DNA of 64,000 nt from Rhizobium acidisoli (GCF_002531755.2 NZ_CP035000.1:1-64000), one strand, 5' to 3'; numbered from the stretch's first letter, positions 27,797-37,970 are shown. The notes: generated by a model from the letters alone, not told the origin. Translations and numbers: made by a program.

Positions 27797-29176
27797 TTGC
27801 AGATGGGATTGATAGCGATGAGCGAGCGTGATCTGCAGCGGATCGAGGTTTTGTCGAAGGTGATCGACGGCCGGATGACGATGGTGACGGCCGCGCATGT
27901 GCTTGACCTGAGCGAGCGCCAGGTGCGTCGGCTGCTGGAGCGGATCCGGACTGACGGCGCAGCATCGATAAGGCACAAGGCGATCGGCCGACCATCGAAC
28001 AACCGGATCAGCGACGGCGTTCGGGATTATGCGGTGACGCTGGTTCGCGAGCACTATGCGGATTTCGGTCCAACGCTGGCAGCCGAGAAGCTTGCCGAGC
28101 GCGATGGATTGCGTGTGTCGCGCGAGACGCTGCGCCGCTGGATGACGGAAGCCGGATTGTGGCTGTCGCGCAAGCAGCGGCGGACGTTTCATCAGCCGCG
28201 GCTGCGGCGCGAGGCCTATGGCGAACTGGTGCAGATCGACGGATCCGAGCATCGCTGGTTCGAGGATCGTGGAGATCCGTGTTCGCTCTTGGTGTTCGTC
28301 GACGATGCGACGGGCAGGTTGATGCAGTTGCGCTTCGTGCGCTCGGAAAGCGCCTTCAGCTATTTCGACGCGCTGGAGCTTTATCTGAAGCATCACGGCG
28401 CACCGATCGCCTTTTACTCCGACAAGCACTCGGTGTTCCGGGTGGCGAAGAAGGATGCCAAGGGTGGCCAGGGCATGACCCAGTTCGGGCGGGCGCTTTC
28501 AGAGCTAAATGTCGAGATTCTCTGTGCAAACTCCAGCCAGGCCAAGGGTCGTGTCGAGCGGATGAACCGGACGCTGCAGGATCGGCTGGTCAAGGAATTG
28601 CGGCTGGCCGGCATCACCGACATGGAGGCCGGCAATGCGTTCCTGCCTGGCTTCATGGAGCATTACAATGGGCGGTTTGCACTCACCCCTGCCCGGTCCG
28701 GTGATCTGCACCGGCCGATGAATCTCGCCCCGGATCGATTAAGGGAGATCCTGTGCAAACGTGAGCAGCGCTATGTCGGGGCGCAGTTGACGTTTTCGTT
28801 CGAGCGCAAGCGGATCATGTTGCAGGAGAGCGAGGTGACGCGCGGATTGGCTGGCCGCTATGTCGAGACCTATGCCTATGCCGACGGCCGGCTCGATGTA
28901 AGGTGGAAGGGACACTCCCTGCCCTACAAGGTGTTCGACAAGGACCAGCGAGTGACGCATGCGGCGATCACCGAGAACAAGCGGCTCGGCGACGTTCTGG
29001 CTTATATCAAAGCGCGCCAGGAGCAGCAGGCAAAGCCTGACGTGAAGACTAACAGCGAGAAGAACGGCTATGTGCGACGGGCTCACGGTCCGGGACGGCG
29101 GACGGATTTTATGAACGATCCGGCGGTGATCGAACGCCGTAAAGCAGCGCTGGCAAAGCTTGATGCTGCCGAGTGA
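27797..29176 (+). CDS. ISNCY-family transposase (element B)
   Basis: 459-residue DDE transposase, a divergent relative of those at 25005 and 29496. Helix-turn-helix: DGRMTMVTAAHVLDLSERQV. Catalytic residues lie in GELVQIDGSEHRWFEDRG (Asp), AFYSDKHSVFRVAKK (Asp) and ANSSQAKGRVERMNRTLQDR (Glu). The tail GPGRRTDFMNDPAVIERRKA matches the others. In-frame ATGs at 27797, 27803 and 27818 are alternative starts; the methionine before SERDLQRIEVL corresponds best to its relatives. Intact. Confidence 0.9.
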   Translation: MQMGLIAMSERDLQRIEVLSKVIDGRMTMVTAAHVLDLSERQVRRLLERIRTDGAASIRHKAIGRPSNNRISDGVRDYAVTLVREHYADFGPTLAAEKLAERDGLRVSRETLRRWMTEAGLWLSRKQRRTFHQPRLRREAYGELVQIDGSEHRWFEDRGDPCSLLVFVDDATGRLMQLRFVRSESAFSYFDALELYLKHHGAPIAFYSDKHSVFRVAKKDAKGGQGMTQFGRALSELNVEILCANSSQAKGRVERMNRTLQDRLVKELRLAGITDMEAGNAFLPGFMEHYNGRFALTPARSGDLHRPMNLAPDRLREILCKREQRYVGAQLTFSFERKRIMLQESEVTRGLAGRYVETYAYADGRLDVRWKGHSLPYKVFDKDQRVTHAAITENKRLGDVLAYIKARQEQQAKPDVKTNSEKNGYVRRAHGPGRRTDFMNDPAVIERRKAALAKLDAAE

Positions 29177-29495
29177 GACGTCGATCGCATCGTCTCAAAG
29201 CTAAAGCCGAAAGGTGCCCCTCACCCGCCCCGATCTGATCTTGCAACCCGGACCAGCCGCTCAGATCGGGGCTGATCGGCATGCCGGATGCAGACCAAAG
29301 TGACATTTCTACTTTGCGCAACCGCGGACATTTCAACCTGACCGCCACAGTTATTGTAGCGGCTATTTAGTAATGCGACAGTTGGGCCAGTTAGAGTTGC
29401 ACAGTCTCGCCTCTCGACGCACTGGTCAAAGCCAACGTTGGGAGCAAGGATGACGATCTTCAGCCTGGTCGAGACCATGAGCGGTCGGAGTCGTC

Positions 29496-30917
29496 ATGTC
29501 CTGTTTGATCACCATGTCGCAGAAAGAGTTGCATCGCCTTGAACTTATCCAGAAGATCCGTGACGAACGCCTGAGCGTTGTCCAAGCAGCCGAACGGCTT
29601 GACCTCAGTCGAAGTCAGGTCCATCGGCTGCTGCAGACCTATGACCGGGACGGTCCGGCAGGCCTTGTTTCGAAGAAACGATCGCGTCCAAGCAATCGTC
29701 GCCACAGCGAGGCGTTTCGCAATGCGGCGCTGGATCTGATCCGCGAACGCTATCTGGATTTCGGTCCGACGCTGGCGCGCGAGAAGCTGATCGAGCTCCA
29801 CCGGATCTCTGTGGCCAAGGAGACGTTGCGACAATGGATGACCGAGGCCGGCATCTGGATTTCTCGCCGGGAACGCAAGAAACGGGTTTTCCAGCCGCGC
29901 GGCCGGCGTGATTGCTTTGGCGAATTGGTGCAGATAGATGGCTCGCATCACTGGTGGTTCGAGAACCGCGGCCCCAAATGCGCCCTGCTCGTCTATATCG
30001 ATGACGCGACCGGCAAGCTGTTGCATCTTCGCTTTGCTGGATCGGAGAACACATTCGACTATCTGCACGCGACCAAGGCCTATCTGCAGCAATGGGGCAA
30101 ACCGCTGGCCTTCTACAGCGACAAGCATGGTGTTTTCCGCTCCACGCATGCGTCGGAGAAGGACAGGACGAGCGGCCTGACGCAATTCGGCCGGGCGCTT
30201 TATGAGCTGAACATCGATATCATCTGTGCCAACACCCCGCAGGCCAAGGGCCGGGTGGAACGTGCCAACCAGACATTGCAGGATCGGCTGGTCAAGGAGA
30301 TGCGGCTTCGCGGCATCGACACGATCGAGGAAGCCAACGCCTATGCGTCTGAGTTCATCATGGATTTCAACGCGCGTTTCGGCAAACAGCCGCGCAATCC
30401 GAAGGACATGCACCGGCCGTTGGCCGATCACGAGAACCTCGATGGCGCCATGTGCCGCAAGGAGGTTCGCACGCTGTCGCAGACTTTGACGCTGCGCTAC
30501 GACAAGGTGCTGTTCATTCTCGATCCGACCGACATTTCCAGGCCCTTGGCCGCCCAAAAGGTAATTGTTTGCGATTATCCGGACGGTCGCCTTGAGATCA
30601 TGCACGAGAGTTTTGCCCTACCCTACAGAACCTTTGACAAGCTGCGGTCGGTCCATCGGCCGGCAGTCGTCGACAACAAGCGTCTGGACGACATGCTGTC
30701 TGTTGTCGCCGAGATGCAGGCTGGACGTGAACTGCAGCGCAGCAAGAGCGGTCCTCGCCGCACAGGTCAGACAGATCATATGTTTGGGATACCGGATGGT
30801 AGCCAGGGCAATGGCTATCAGAAGCGTGGCCGCAAACCGAGGACAGATTACATGAACGATCCGGCGGTGATTGCACGGCGGGAGAAAGCGCTATTGAAGC
30901 AACCAGCGGTGGAATAA
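29496..30917 (+). CDS. ISNCY-family transposase (element C)
   Basis: 473-residue DDE transposase almost the same as that of element A: helix-turn-helix DERLSVVQAAERLDLSRSQV, first Asp in GELVQIDGSHHWWFENRG, second in AFYSDKHGVFR, Glu in NTPQAKGRVERANQTLQDR, tail GPRRTGQTDHMFGIPDG. Differences from A are scattered substitutions and a two-residue deletion near the C terminus (KRGRKPRTDYMNDP), so A and C are diverged relatives rather than a recent duplication. The stop at 30917 is six bases from the stop of the convergent gene. Confidence 0.9.
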   Translation: MSCLITMSQKELHRLELIQKIRDERLSVVQAAERLDLSRSQVHRLLQTYDRDGPAGLVSKKRSRPSNRRHSEAFRNAALDLIRERYLDFGPTLAREKLIELHRISVAKETLRQWMTEAGIWISRRERKKRVFQPRGRRDCFGELVQIDGSHHWWFENRGPKCALLVYIDDATGKLLHLRFAGSENTFDYLHATKAYLQQWGKPLAFYSDKHGVFRSTHASEKDRTSGLTQFGRALYELNIDIICANTPQAKGRVERANQTLQDRLVKEMRLRGIDTIEEANAYASEFIMDFNARFGKQPRNPKDMHRPLADHENLDGAMCRKEVRTLSQTLTLRYDKVLFILDPTDISRPLAAQKVIVCDYPDGRLEIMHESFALPYRTFDKLRSVHRPAVVDNKRLDDMLSVVAEMQAGRELQRSKSGPRRTGQTDHMFGIPDGSQGNGYQKRGRKPRTDYMNDPAVIARREKALLKQPAVE

Positions 30918-30923
30918 CGATCG

Positions 30924-31661
30924 TCAGTGCACGCCGATGTCGCTTTGCGTATCTGATTCCAGCTGCAGGCAGGCTGCCCAAAGCGGCGTCTTATGGTAGG
31001 ATCCATCCTGGAAAAGCGTGAGCCCTTCTCTTGCTTCATAGAGCAAGCCGAGCCAGCATAAGCGCCGTAAAACGCCGTATTTTAGGTCGGATTTGAGCTC
31101 CCAGGCTTCCAAGGTCATTTCGGTGTCCGATAGGGGCGCAAAGTCTGGCTTGAGGATCTTTACAACATCCAATGGCGTGCAACCTTCTCTGGCCTTGATA
31201 TTGAGAAGGTTGAGGAACATACGCCACCAACGCAATCGCGCCTGAACGTCCTCTTGCCGATCGGTCACGTGGACATACGAATAGAGATAATCCGTGGCGA
31301 CGAGATCGAAGAAGGCTTGTGGGTTCATCAGGAACTCGCGGCCACGTCTGGTTGGCAGCAGCACATCCTTTTTCCGGCGAAGCAGCTTCAGATGGCGGGT
31401 CATGTCCCGCACGACCCAGAGCGGCGGCATGTCGCTTTCGTTCAGCACTTTGTTCATGCTGTAGAGGTCTTCGGCTGTGAAGTCGGGCCAGAGGAAGTTC
31501 ACAGCGGCCCAATGCACGAATTTGCGGTTCATGGCGCCGGTCGCTGTCAATCCTATGCCACCCTCACCGTCAGCATAGGCAACGGACAGGAGCATACCGC
31601 GAAGAAGAGGTGACAGCGCGGCGATATCGACGTCACCTTGCAGTTTGATCTCCGGAAGCAT
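30924..31661 (-). CDS. Conserved hypothetical protein, probable IS passenger
   Basis: 245-residue soluble protein of unknown function. It has no signal peptide or membrane segment. The N-terminal third, GGIGLTATGAMNRKFVHWAA then NFLWPDFTAEDLYSMNKVLN, and HLKLLRRKKDVLLPTRRGRE look like winged-helix segments. A similar arrangement occurs in the C-terminal half of plasmid pRiA4b ORF-3-like proteins; that is a tentative resemblance from memory. The C-terminal half is Leu/Trp-rich (LRWWRMFLNLLNIKAREG, VLRRLCWLGLLYEAREG). It lies between the transposase of element C and a B-type IS end, in reverse orientation, so it appears to travel as cargo. A regulatory or toxin-like role would be speculation. 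Confidence 0.6.
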   Translation of the reverse strand: MLPEIKLQGDVDIAALSPLLRGMLLSVAYADGEGGIGLTATGAMNRKFVHWAAVNFLWPDFTAEDLYSMNKVLNESDMPPLWVVRDMTRHLKLLRRKKDVLLPTRRGREFLMNPQAFFDLVATDYLYSYVHVTDRQEDVQARLRWWRMFLNLLNIKAREGCTPLDVVKILKPDFAPLSDTEMTLEAWELKSDLKYGVLRRLCWLGLLYEAREGLTLFQDGSYHKTPLWAACLQLESDTQSDIGVH

Positions 31662-31723
31662 CGTGCGGCATCGTCCCTATCCGCCCCATGCGGTGTAAGG
31701 GAGTATCAGCCGGTGACGGAACA

Positions 31724-31891
31724 ATTGCCACTGAGAAAGCTAAAGCCGAAGGGGTGCTCCTTCACCCGCCCCCGCTCCGCCCTTTCAACCCGGACCAGCC
31801 GCTCAGATCGGGGCTGATCGGCATGCCGGATGCAGACCAAAGTGACATTTCTACTTTGCGCAACCGCGGACATTTCAACCTGACCGCCACA
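31724..31891 (+). repeat. Second copy of the element B right end
   Basis: From CTAAAGCCGAA onward this stretch matches 29195-29349, with near identity over the last 105 bases (GACCAGCCGCTCAGATCGGG through ACCGCCACA). It marks the right boundary of the array and the only IS-like end downstream of the passenger gene. Confidence 0.85.
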
Positions 31892-31974
31892 GTTATACCC
31901 TTACATCTCCGGCAATACGAATAGGTTCGGCTTCTCTAAGTAATCGGCCCGCGTGATCGCGTCAAAAAAGTGAC

Positions 31975-32919
31975 CTATTTCTCAGCTCGGGGAACGATCA
32001 CGCTCGATCCCAGCATCTTCACATGCTCGGAGCACACCATTTGTACTAGCTCAAGCAGCAGGGTGGTTCGTTCGCCAAGCCAGCCGAGGGCTTCTTCGCT
32101 GATTTCGAAATGCTTGGAATACCGCGCTTTGACGTAGGCCTCGTTCAGTGTGTTGAACCAGGCACGCTCGCGATGCTGGTCGCGAGGAAACGCCGCGGCA
32201 AGACGACGGTCCTGCTCTTCTGCAAGCGAGCGTAGGAACTTAACGTTGTGAGAAGGTGGACCGTAATTGGTGAGCGTCAGCAGAACGCAGGAATAGGCCT
32301 GTTCGAGTGACTGATGAAGACTGAAGGCCGCCCAATTTATCCATGCGTCGCCCGTCCTTTCTGATCGGCTGACTTGAAACTTGGCCGTTTCGAGGATGGC
32401 CATTGCCTCATGAAGCCTCTGCTCAAAATGCTCCTTCGCCACACGCAGTCGGTCTTCCGACGAGAGGGACTGCGGCTCCGCAAGCGGCTCATCATCGAGT
32501 TCGTATAGAACAATGCCTTCCTTGCGGATATCTGAGAAGAAGTATTGCCCCTCCTTGAGGTAGGTGTTCACCTCGCGCCTGGAATGGACGATGAAGCTCA
32601 CCGGTGTTTCGATCGACTTGTCGTGGATCAGCCGGTCGGCGGCCTTGTACCAATATTCAGCGAACTCGCAGAGCTTGCGGTTATTGACGATGATTAGGAG
32701 ATCGAAGTCCGACCGATAACCCTTCATGGTGAACGGTTCGTCGACCCATCCGCCCTTGGCGTAGGAGCCGAACAGGATGATCTTCAGGATGCGCCCGCGC
32801 TTCTTGAACTCCGCCGTGCCATCCTTCACGGCATCCTCGAATTCCTCATGCAGGATTTCCAGAACGCGGCCGATCTCGCGCTGTTTGCGAAGCGGGATAT
32901 GATCGAGAGACGACTTCAT
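31975..32919 (-). CDS. MNT nucleotidyltransferase-HEPN fusion protein
   Basis: About 314-residue protein fusing the two halves of a MntA/HepT-type module. The N-terminal nucleotidyltransferase domain has ILKIILFGSYAKGGWVDEPF and YRSDFDLLIIVNN, the G-S and D-x-D signature of minimal nucleotidyltransferases that AMPylate or otherwise modify a partner. The C-terminal all-helical HEPN domain contains EQAYSCVLLTLTNYGPPSHN and NEAYVKARYSKHFEISEEAL; the R-Y-S-K-H motif is close to the R-x4-6-H motif of HEPN RNases. ATG 32919 (MKSSLDHIPLRKQREIG) is preferred because relatives start this way; 32949 and 32976 are also open. It is a possible toxin-antitoxin or antiphage protein beside the IS array. Confidence 0.8.
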   Translation of the reverse strand: MKSSLDHIPLRKQREIGRVLEILHEEFEDAVKDGTAEFKKRGRILKIILFGSYAKGGWVDEPFTMKGYRSDFDLLIIVNNRKLCEFAEYWYKAADRLIHDKSIETPVSFIVHSRREVNTYLKEGQYFFSDIRKEGIVLYELDDEPLAEPQSLSSEDRLRVAKEHFEQRLHEAMAILETAKFQVSRSERTGDAWINWAAFSLHQSLEQAYSCVLLTLTNYGPPSHNVKFLRSLAEEQDRRLAAAFPRDQHRERAWFNTLNEAYVKARYSKHFEISEEALGWLGERTTLLLELVQMVCSEHVKMLGSSVIVPRAEK

Positions 32920-33157
32920 GATACCATCGATAGGCGAAAGATTTGGCATCGTCCACCCGCAGTTTTTCAAGGGCATTTTATGCGAGTACCCCTTGGGCGC
33001 CTCTCGCAGGCAACCTATGACCTTTGACTGCGGCGGCGTTTGGCTAGGACTTGAAGCGAGTATCCTGATCCACCGATCAATAATACGAGGCCGCCCATTG
33101 GAACGAGCGCGTCATACAGCCTTATCGTCGTCGTCTAATCCACCTCTCCAGTCGCAC

Positions 33158-36100
33158 CTACAAAATAATCCCGCGCCCACGGTTGACAGCACGCTCGCGC
33201 CGTTCCGCGATAATCTGTTCACTGCTTTCTTGGCGGACGGTCTGCTGCAGCACCTTCAACCTGTCCTGCATCGTCGCGAAGGCCGGGCGCTGCGCCGGCG
33301 GCACGCGATTGATGAGATCCTTGTCGTTTCGAATAATGGCATCGCGGCCGAAGCGCTCATCGAGCGCCTTGCTGACGGCGGCGAACTCCCGGCGAATGCT
33401 CGGGTCGAGAGAACCAATGGAACCGCTCAGCTTCCGACCATTCTTCTTCGCTTCCGTTGTCAGCCGCTGGATCGCCTCTTCCGCAGCTTTCGACAAGCCC
33501 GGAATGGCAACCGCCATCCGCCGGCGCTCATCGATGATGGTCTGACGCTCGGCTCCGAGGGTGTTTGCATAGGCGGTCCCAAGCGACCGCAGGCGAGCCG
33601 CGGCTTCCGGCACGGCCCGCATCGCCTCTTTCCGCTCCCGGCCGGACGCCAGCATCCGGTCCATCAGACGATCCGAACCGCGCAAAGCCCCATAGGCGGC
33701 CGGATCATTGGTCACCGCGGCGGCGATGCGATCAGCAGCAACACCTTTCCGAAGCAGCTCCTCGATCTTGCCGACGGCGCCCGACGGATCGCGCCAGATC
33801 ATTGTCGCGGCGTTGGCCAATGTACCACGCTGCTGGCGATAGAAGGGGTTGGAGAGCACCCGCAATCGAGCCTCATCGTCGACCGACGTCCTGAACGCGG
33901 TGACGGCGGCAAGCATGGGCAGCATGGTGACATTTTCCTTTCCTGACTCTTTGCTCAAATCGGCGCTCGCGCCGGCGACGACTTTCGAACGATCCTGCCG
34001 CTCGGTGAGATGCTGCTCTCCGGCAAAACGCTTCACGGCTTCGAACAGCCGGGTCAGTTTCTCGCGCCGGGCGGCCGTCAGATCGTCCGGCATGCGCTCG
34101 GCCGTGTTGCGTTCAGCAACCGCATCCGCCTTCCCGGTGAATGCACTCCAGCCAAAGCGGGCCGTTAACGCTTCGCTGACCGCCTTGATTTCCTGCACGA
34201 TGGTGCGGTCCTCGGCGGCGAGCGCAAAGGCCGTCTTATAGGCGTCGTCCCCGCCCCGGCTGCGCACCGCCTCGACCTCCATCAGGCGCGCCATCGCGCG
34301 TTCGGAGAGCGCCGGGATCGACAATGACATATAGGAGCGACGCGTCTGCTCGCGGACTTCGAACCGTTCGGCGTTTCTGCGGAACTCGGTCGCATGGGCC
34401 CGCGCCAAGGGAAGCAATTCCTTCACAGCCGCCATGGCGACCTCGCGCTCGTTACGCGCCGCGCGTCCGTCGACGATCAGCTCGGAACCAAGCAGCCGGC
34501 CAAGCCGGTCGGGTGCTGCGGCAAGTTCGTCGGAAAGCTTGCGGGGTTCAGTGCCGATATCCGAGGCGAGCGCATTCAGGGCAACAAGTGCTGCATCCGG
34601 ATCCCGGTAGATCATATTGAGCAGCGGTCGCAGCATCGTTTCGCGCTCCGTCCAGGCCGGTGATGAACGCTGCGCCAGCCGCGCGTCCTCGCCGAGGCTC
34701 CTACGGAAATCCGACGCCGGCGGGATCAGATATCGGTCTTCGCCAGCGCTTGCGCCCGAGACGATGTGGGATTCGGTTCGCGCCTCGTTGTAGGCGACCC
34801 GCCGTTCTCGCTCGATGGCAAAGCCGAGCGCCACGCTTTGCCCTTTCCCAGAGCTTTTCCACCTGCTCCCTCTTTGCGGCAATCCACGTCCAGCGCCGGG
34901 AAAGGCTTTCCTCCATCTCGGCTGCGGCGAGCGAAAGATGATCAAGCCCGCGACGCCGGGCGAAGTCTTGCGCCTGGGCGCGATAACCCGCCTCGCTTTC
35001 AAAATCGAGCGTCGTCGTCTTGGCGCCGGAACGCGACAATCGCTCGACGATCTGCTTGAACACCTCCGGCCGATGACTTTCCCGCTCGATGCGCTCCCGG
35101 CGGACATAGGCGGTTTCGATCCGGCTGGCCGTCCAGACGTTGCGGTCGACTTCCCTCTCCTCGTAACGCTTCTGACCCGTCGCCTCGTCGACGATAGCAA
35201 CCTGAACCTTGACCCGCTCGACACCATCCTTGCGCAGCGTGACGGTGTCGCCGTCGGAGATGCCGGCATCCTCGAGCGCTTTCGGCAGGCTCACGCCCCA
35301 CAGCCGGTGGACGGTTCCATCATCCGTCCTGACATCGCCATAGGGGCTGTCGTCGGCATCCTTGTCCTCGGGCCGGAATTTGGCTTCGCCGGTTTCGACA
35401 AGCTCGCCGGTGACGCCGGCGGCGTGATCGACGCGCGGTTTGCGTCCCCATTCCGGTCTCGGCTCAAAATCTTCTTTCGCAGCGTAGAGATCGACGCGGT
35501 CACGATGCCGGGTCATCGACACATAGGTCAGATGCCGGTCCATCATGCCGGTGGCGAGCACGAAGGTGCGGTCGACGGTGGCGCCTTGCGATTTGTGGAT
35601 CGTTGCGGCATAGCCGTGATCGACATTGCGATAACTGTCTTCGCTGAAGACGACCTTGCGGCCATTGTCGAGCAGAACCGACAGCAGCGGATCGCCGCGT
35701 TTGTCACCGGTCGCGACGACCGTGCCGAGCATGCCGTTCTTGACGTATTGCGGCCCGGAGTGCTTGGCCCGCGGCTCGAGGAAGCGAGCATTTTCCAGGA
35801 AGATGATGCGGTCGCCGACGGCGAAGTCTCGCGTCCCGCGCTCGGTCCGGAAAGCGCGGCTGTCGCTCAACGCCCCCTCCCCAGCCATCACTTCACGCAG
35901 CGCCTCGTTCAGGCGTTTGACGTCATCATTGGTGTGGGCGAGCACGAGCAGTTCGTCGCCGCGAAGACGGCCATCCCGTCCCTCGGAAATGGATCCATCG
36001 ATTGCCTGCTTGCGCGCAGCAGCCCAGTCGGAGACGATGCGATCAATGGTTTCCTCGCGCGTGCCTGCCTCGACCAGGTGGCCCTGTTGAGCATAGGCAT

Positions 36101-37796
36101 CGAGGCCCTTGTCGACTTCACCACGAGCAAAGAGCCGCGAAGCGTCACGCGCCCACCCCTCCCGCTGGCGGCGCACGCCGGCAAGCTCGGCAAAGCCGAT
36201 CCGTTCGGTGATTGCCCGGAAAGCAGCACCTGCCTGGATCGGCTGCAGCTGCATGGCGTCACCGACGAGAACGACCTTTACCTCAGCCTCTTCGGCAATC
36301 TTCAGCACACGGGCCATCTGCTGCGAGGCCACCATGCCGGCCTCATCGATGACCAGCACATCACCGCGATGGAGTGTGTCGCGCCCATTGGCCCAGGCGA
36401 GTTCCCACGAGGCAAGTGTGCGCGACGTGATGCCGGAACTGTCTTCCAGCCCTTCCGCCGCCTTGCCGGCAAGGGCGGCACCGATCACCCGGTGCCCCTC
36501 GCCTTCCCAGGCAAGACGGGCCGCGGCCAGCAGCGTCGATTTGCCGGCGCCGGCCAGGCCGACGACGGCGGCAATGCCGCTGTCACCGGTGACATGATGG
36601 ATGGCATCGACCTGCTCCGCATCGAGCCGGAACGGCGTTTGGGGATCGGCGCTCTCGACGCGATCAATCGCCGCTTCAACGTGCCGCCTGGAAACACCGA
36701 AGCCACCGCGCGCCGACAATGCCCACGCCGACTGCGCCATGTCATATTCGATACGCAGGATGTCCCGCGTGGTGAACACGGCAGGTTCGGCCGCCTTCCC
36801 TGTCTCTGCATCAATCCCCTGCGGCTTCAACATGACCAACTGGTCCGACGCCATCAGCCGGGCGCGGATGTTGGCAAAATCTGCGGGATCGTCGACGTAG
36901 CGATGCAGCGCCTTGGCGATATCCCTCTCGTCGAAGGTGGAGCGTTCGTTGCCGAGCTGCTTCAACAGAAGCTCCGGCTCTGCCAGCAACCGATCGGCCA
37001 TCTCCTGGCGCCGGGCGAGATCGGCGGGTGCGAAGTAGAGCTCCCTGCCCTTGCGGGCGAGTGCCGCCTTCTCCGGCCCGAGGTGTTTTTGCGCGATACC
37101 GTCGAGGCCCTGTTCGGCATAGGAGCGACCGTCGAGGCGAATGTCATGACCGGCGAGCGCCAGATGCCGATTGGCCGTTTCCGCCCAGGCAATCTTCCAC
37201 GCCTTCATCGTTTCCTTGTCACCGGCCCAGACCTTATAGATGATCTTGCCGTTCGGCCGATCGGGAGTGACGACACGCAGCGGCTTGCCGTCCTCTCCCA
37301 GAACCGCAACTTTCTTCCGCCCGAATCCTTCCTCCGTCAGCGGCCGGAGCGTCGTCATCAGGTGGATGTGCGGGTTGCCATCCTTGTCGTGATAGACCCA
37401 GTCGGCGATCATCCCTTTCGCGGTAAGATTGTCGCGGACGAAGTCGCGCACCAGCGCGATGTTCTCCGCCCGCGTCAGCTCTTCCGGCAGGGCGATGATC
37501 AGTTCCCGGGCAAGCTGCGCATCCGCCCGCTTCTCAAAAGCGTCGACGGCATTCCACAGCACTTCGCTCGCCCGGGCGACGGACTGACCTGATATCGCCG
37601 ACCGTAGCCACGCCGGGATTTGATCGGGCAGCGCCAGTTCCTCATGCATCAGCTCGGCCGTCCCGCCGCGATAGCTGAAGGACGTTCCCACCTGTTCGTC
37701 GATCATCCGGGCGCGATGACGATAAGCGGCGGCCGAGACGATGCTGCGTCCGGCTCCCCTGCTGATCACCTGCGCTCTGACGAACATGATCGCCAC
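33158..37796 (-). pseudogene. traA: Ti-type conjugative relaxase/helicase TraA, one frameshift
   Basis: TraA nicks oriT and unwinds DNA during conjugation; restored length is about 1545 residues, normal for rhizobial TraA. N-terminal MobA/MobL relaxase: FVRAQVISRGAGRSIVSAAA and the metal-binding HIHLMTTLRP (about residue 145). Central helicase: Walker A VGLAGAGKSTLL (about 412), Walker B VLVIDEAGMVAS (about 480), HGYAATIHKSQGATVDRTFV and YVSMTRHRDRVDLYAA. At about 34842 one extra G changes the frame after EKLWER; the C-terminal ~550 residues (ALGFAIERERRVAYNEART onward) follow in another frame and end at 33158. GTG 37796 has GGAG six bases upstream. Relaxase and helicase cores are intact, so a truncated product might still work. 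Confidence 0.88.
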
Positions 37797-37819
37797 TGGT
37801 ATCTCCAGACTGACCAGGC

Positions 37820-37850
37820 ACGTCGCGACAGCGACGTATATTGCGCCCTC
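37820..37850. other. oriT: Putative origin of conjugative transfer (oriT)
   Basis: In the 174-bp gap between divergent traA and traC lies the inverted repeat ACGTCGC-GACA-GCGACGT (37820-37837), followed at once by ATATTGCGCCCTC. The latter resembles the nick region of RSF1010/Ti-type oriT sequences (TGCGCCCT core). The traA-traC gap is the usual oriT position on Agrobacterium and Rhizobium plasmids. The nick would fall next to the TGCGCCC core. The AT-rich stretch 37905-37935 (TATCTTATTATAGTCAGTAT) may be the traC promoter. Confidence 0.8.
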
Positions 37851-37970
37851 GAACCGATCGGACCGTAGGGCCGATGCCGCTGTTTCGGTTGCAGGGTAGC
37901 GTACTTTACTATCTTATTATAGTCAGTATAATCGAACATCGCGCTATCTGAACTCGGAAAGGAACCGCGA

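Larger units (their letters stand above)
26602..29349 (+). mobile_element. ISNCY-like insertion sequence B, interrupted by an IS30 element
   Basis: The right end (reverse complement) is TGTGGCGGTCAGGTTGAAAT then GTCC..GCGCAAAGTAGAAATGTCAC. The inner left repeat at 27721-27770 is CCGCAAAGTTAGAATGTCC and TGCAAAGTTGGAATGTCAC. The outer left end (TGTAGCCGGGCACATTCTA, 26602-26620) is cut off from it by the IS30 element. GTTAT flanks both outer ends. The element encodes the transposase at 27797. Its last ~170 bp are repeated at 31724-31891. Confidence 0.75.
29355..31891 (+). mobile_element. ISNCY-like element C, hybrid ends with a passenger gene
   Basis: The left end (TGTAGCGGCTATTTAG then GCGACAG..GGCCAGTTAGAG) and the transposase are of type A. 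The right end (31724-31891) is instead nearly identical to the right end of element B. The 3' untranslated part expected after a type-A transposase is missing just downstream of 30917; in its place is an oppositely oriented gene (30924-31661). GTTAT flanks both sides. Either C is a hybrid transposing unit with cargo, or deletion between neighbouring copies fused an A-type left part to a B-type right end. Confidence 0.65.
24858..31896. repeat. GTTAT at every junction of the tandem IS array
   Basis: The five bases GTTAT occur at 24858-24862, 26597-26601, 29350-29354 and 31892-31896, that is immediately outside each end of elements A, B and C. Each following element begins TGTAG, and each preceding one ends in ACA. 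The outer two copies would be the target duplication of the whole array; the inner two are single copies shared by adjacent elements. Confidence 0.8.

Noticed and set aside
34815..37592. Plus-strand open frame of ~925 codons opposite traA
   Set aside because: The minus-strand reading has relaxase and helicase motifs; the plus-strand product has low-complexity composition and no motif.
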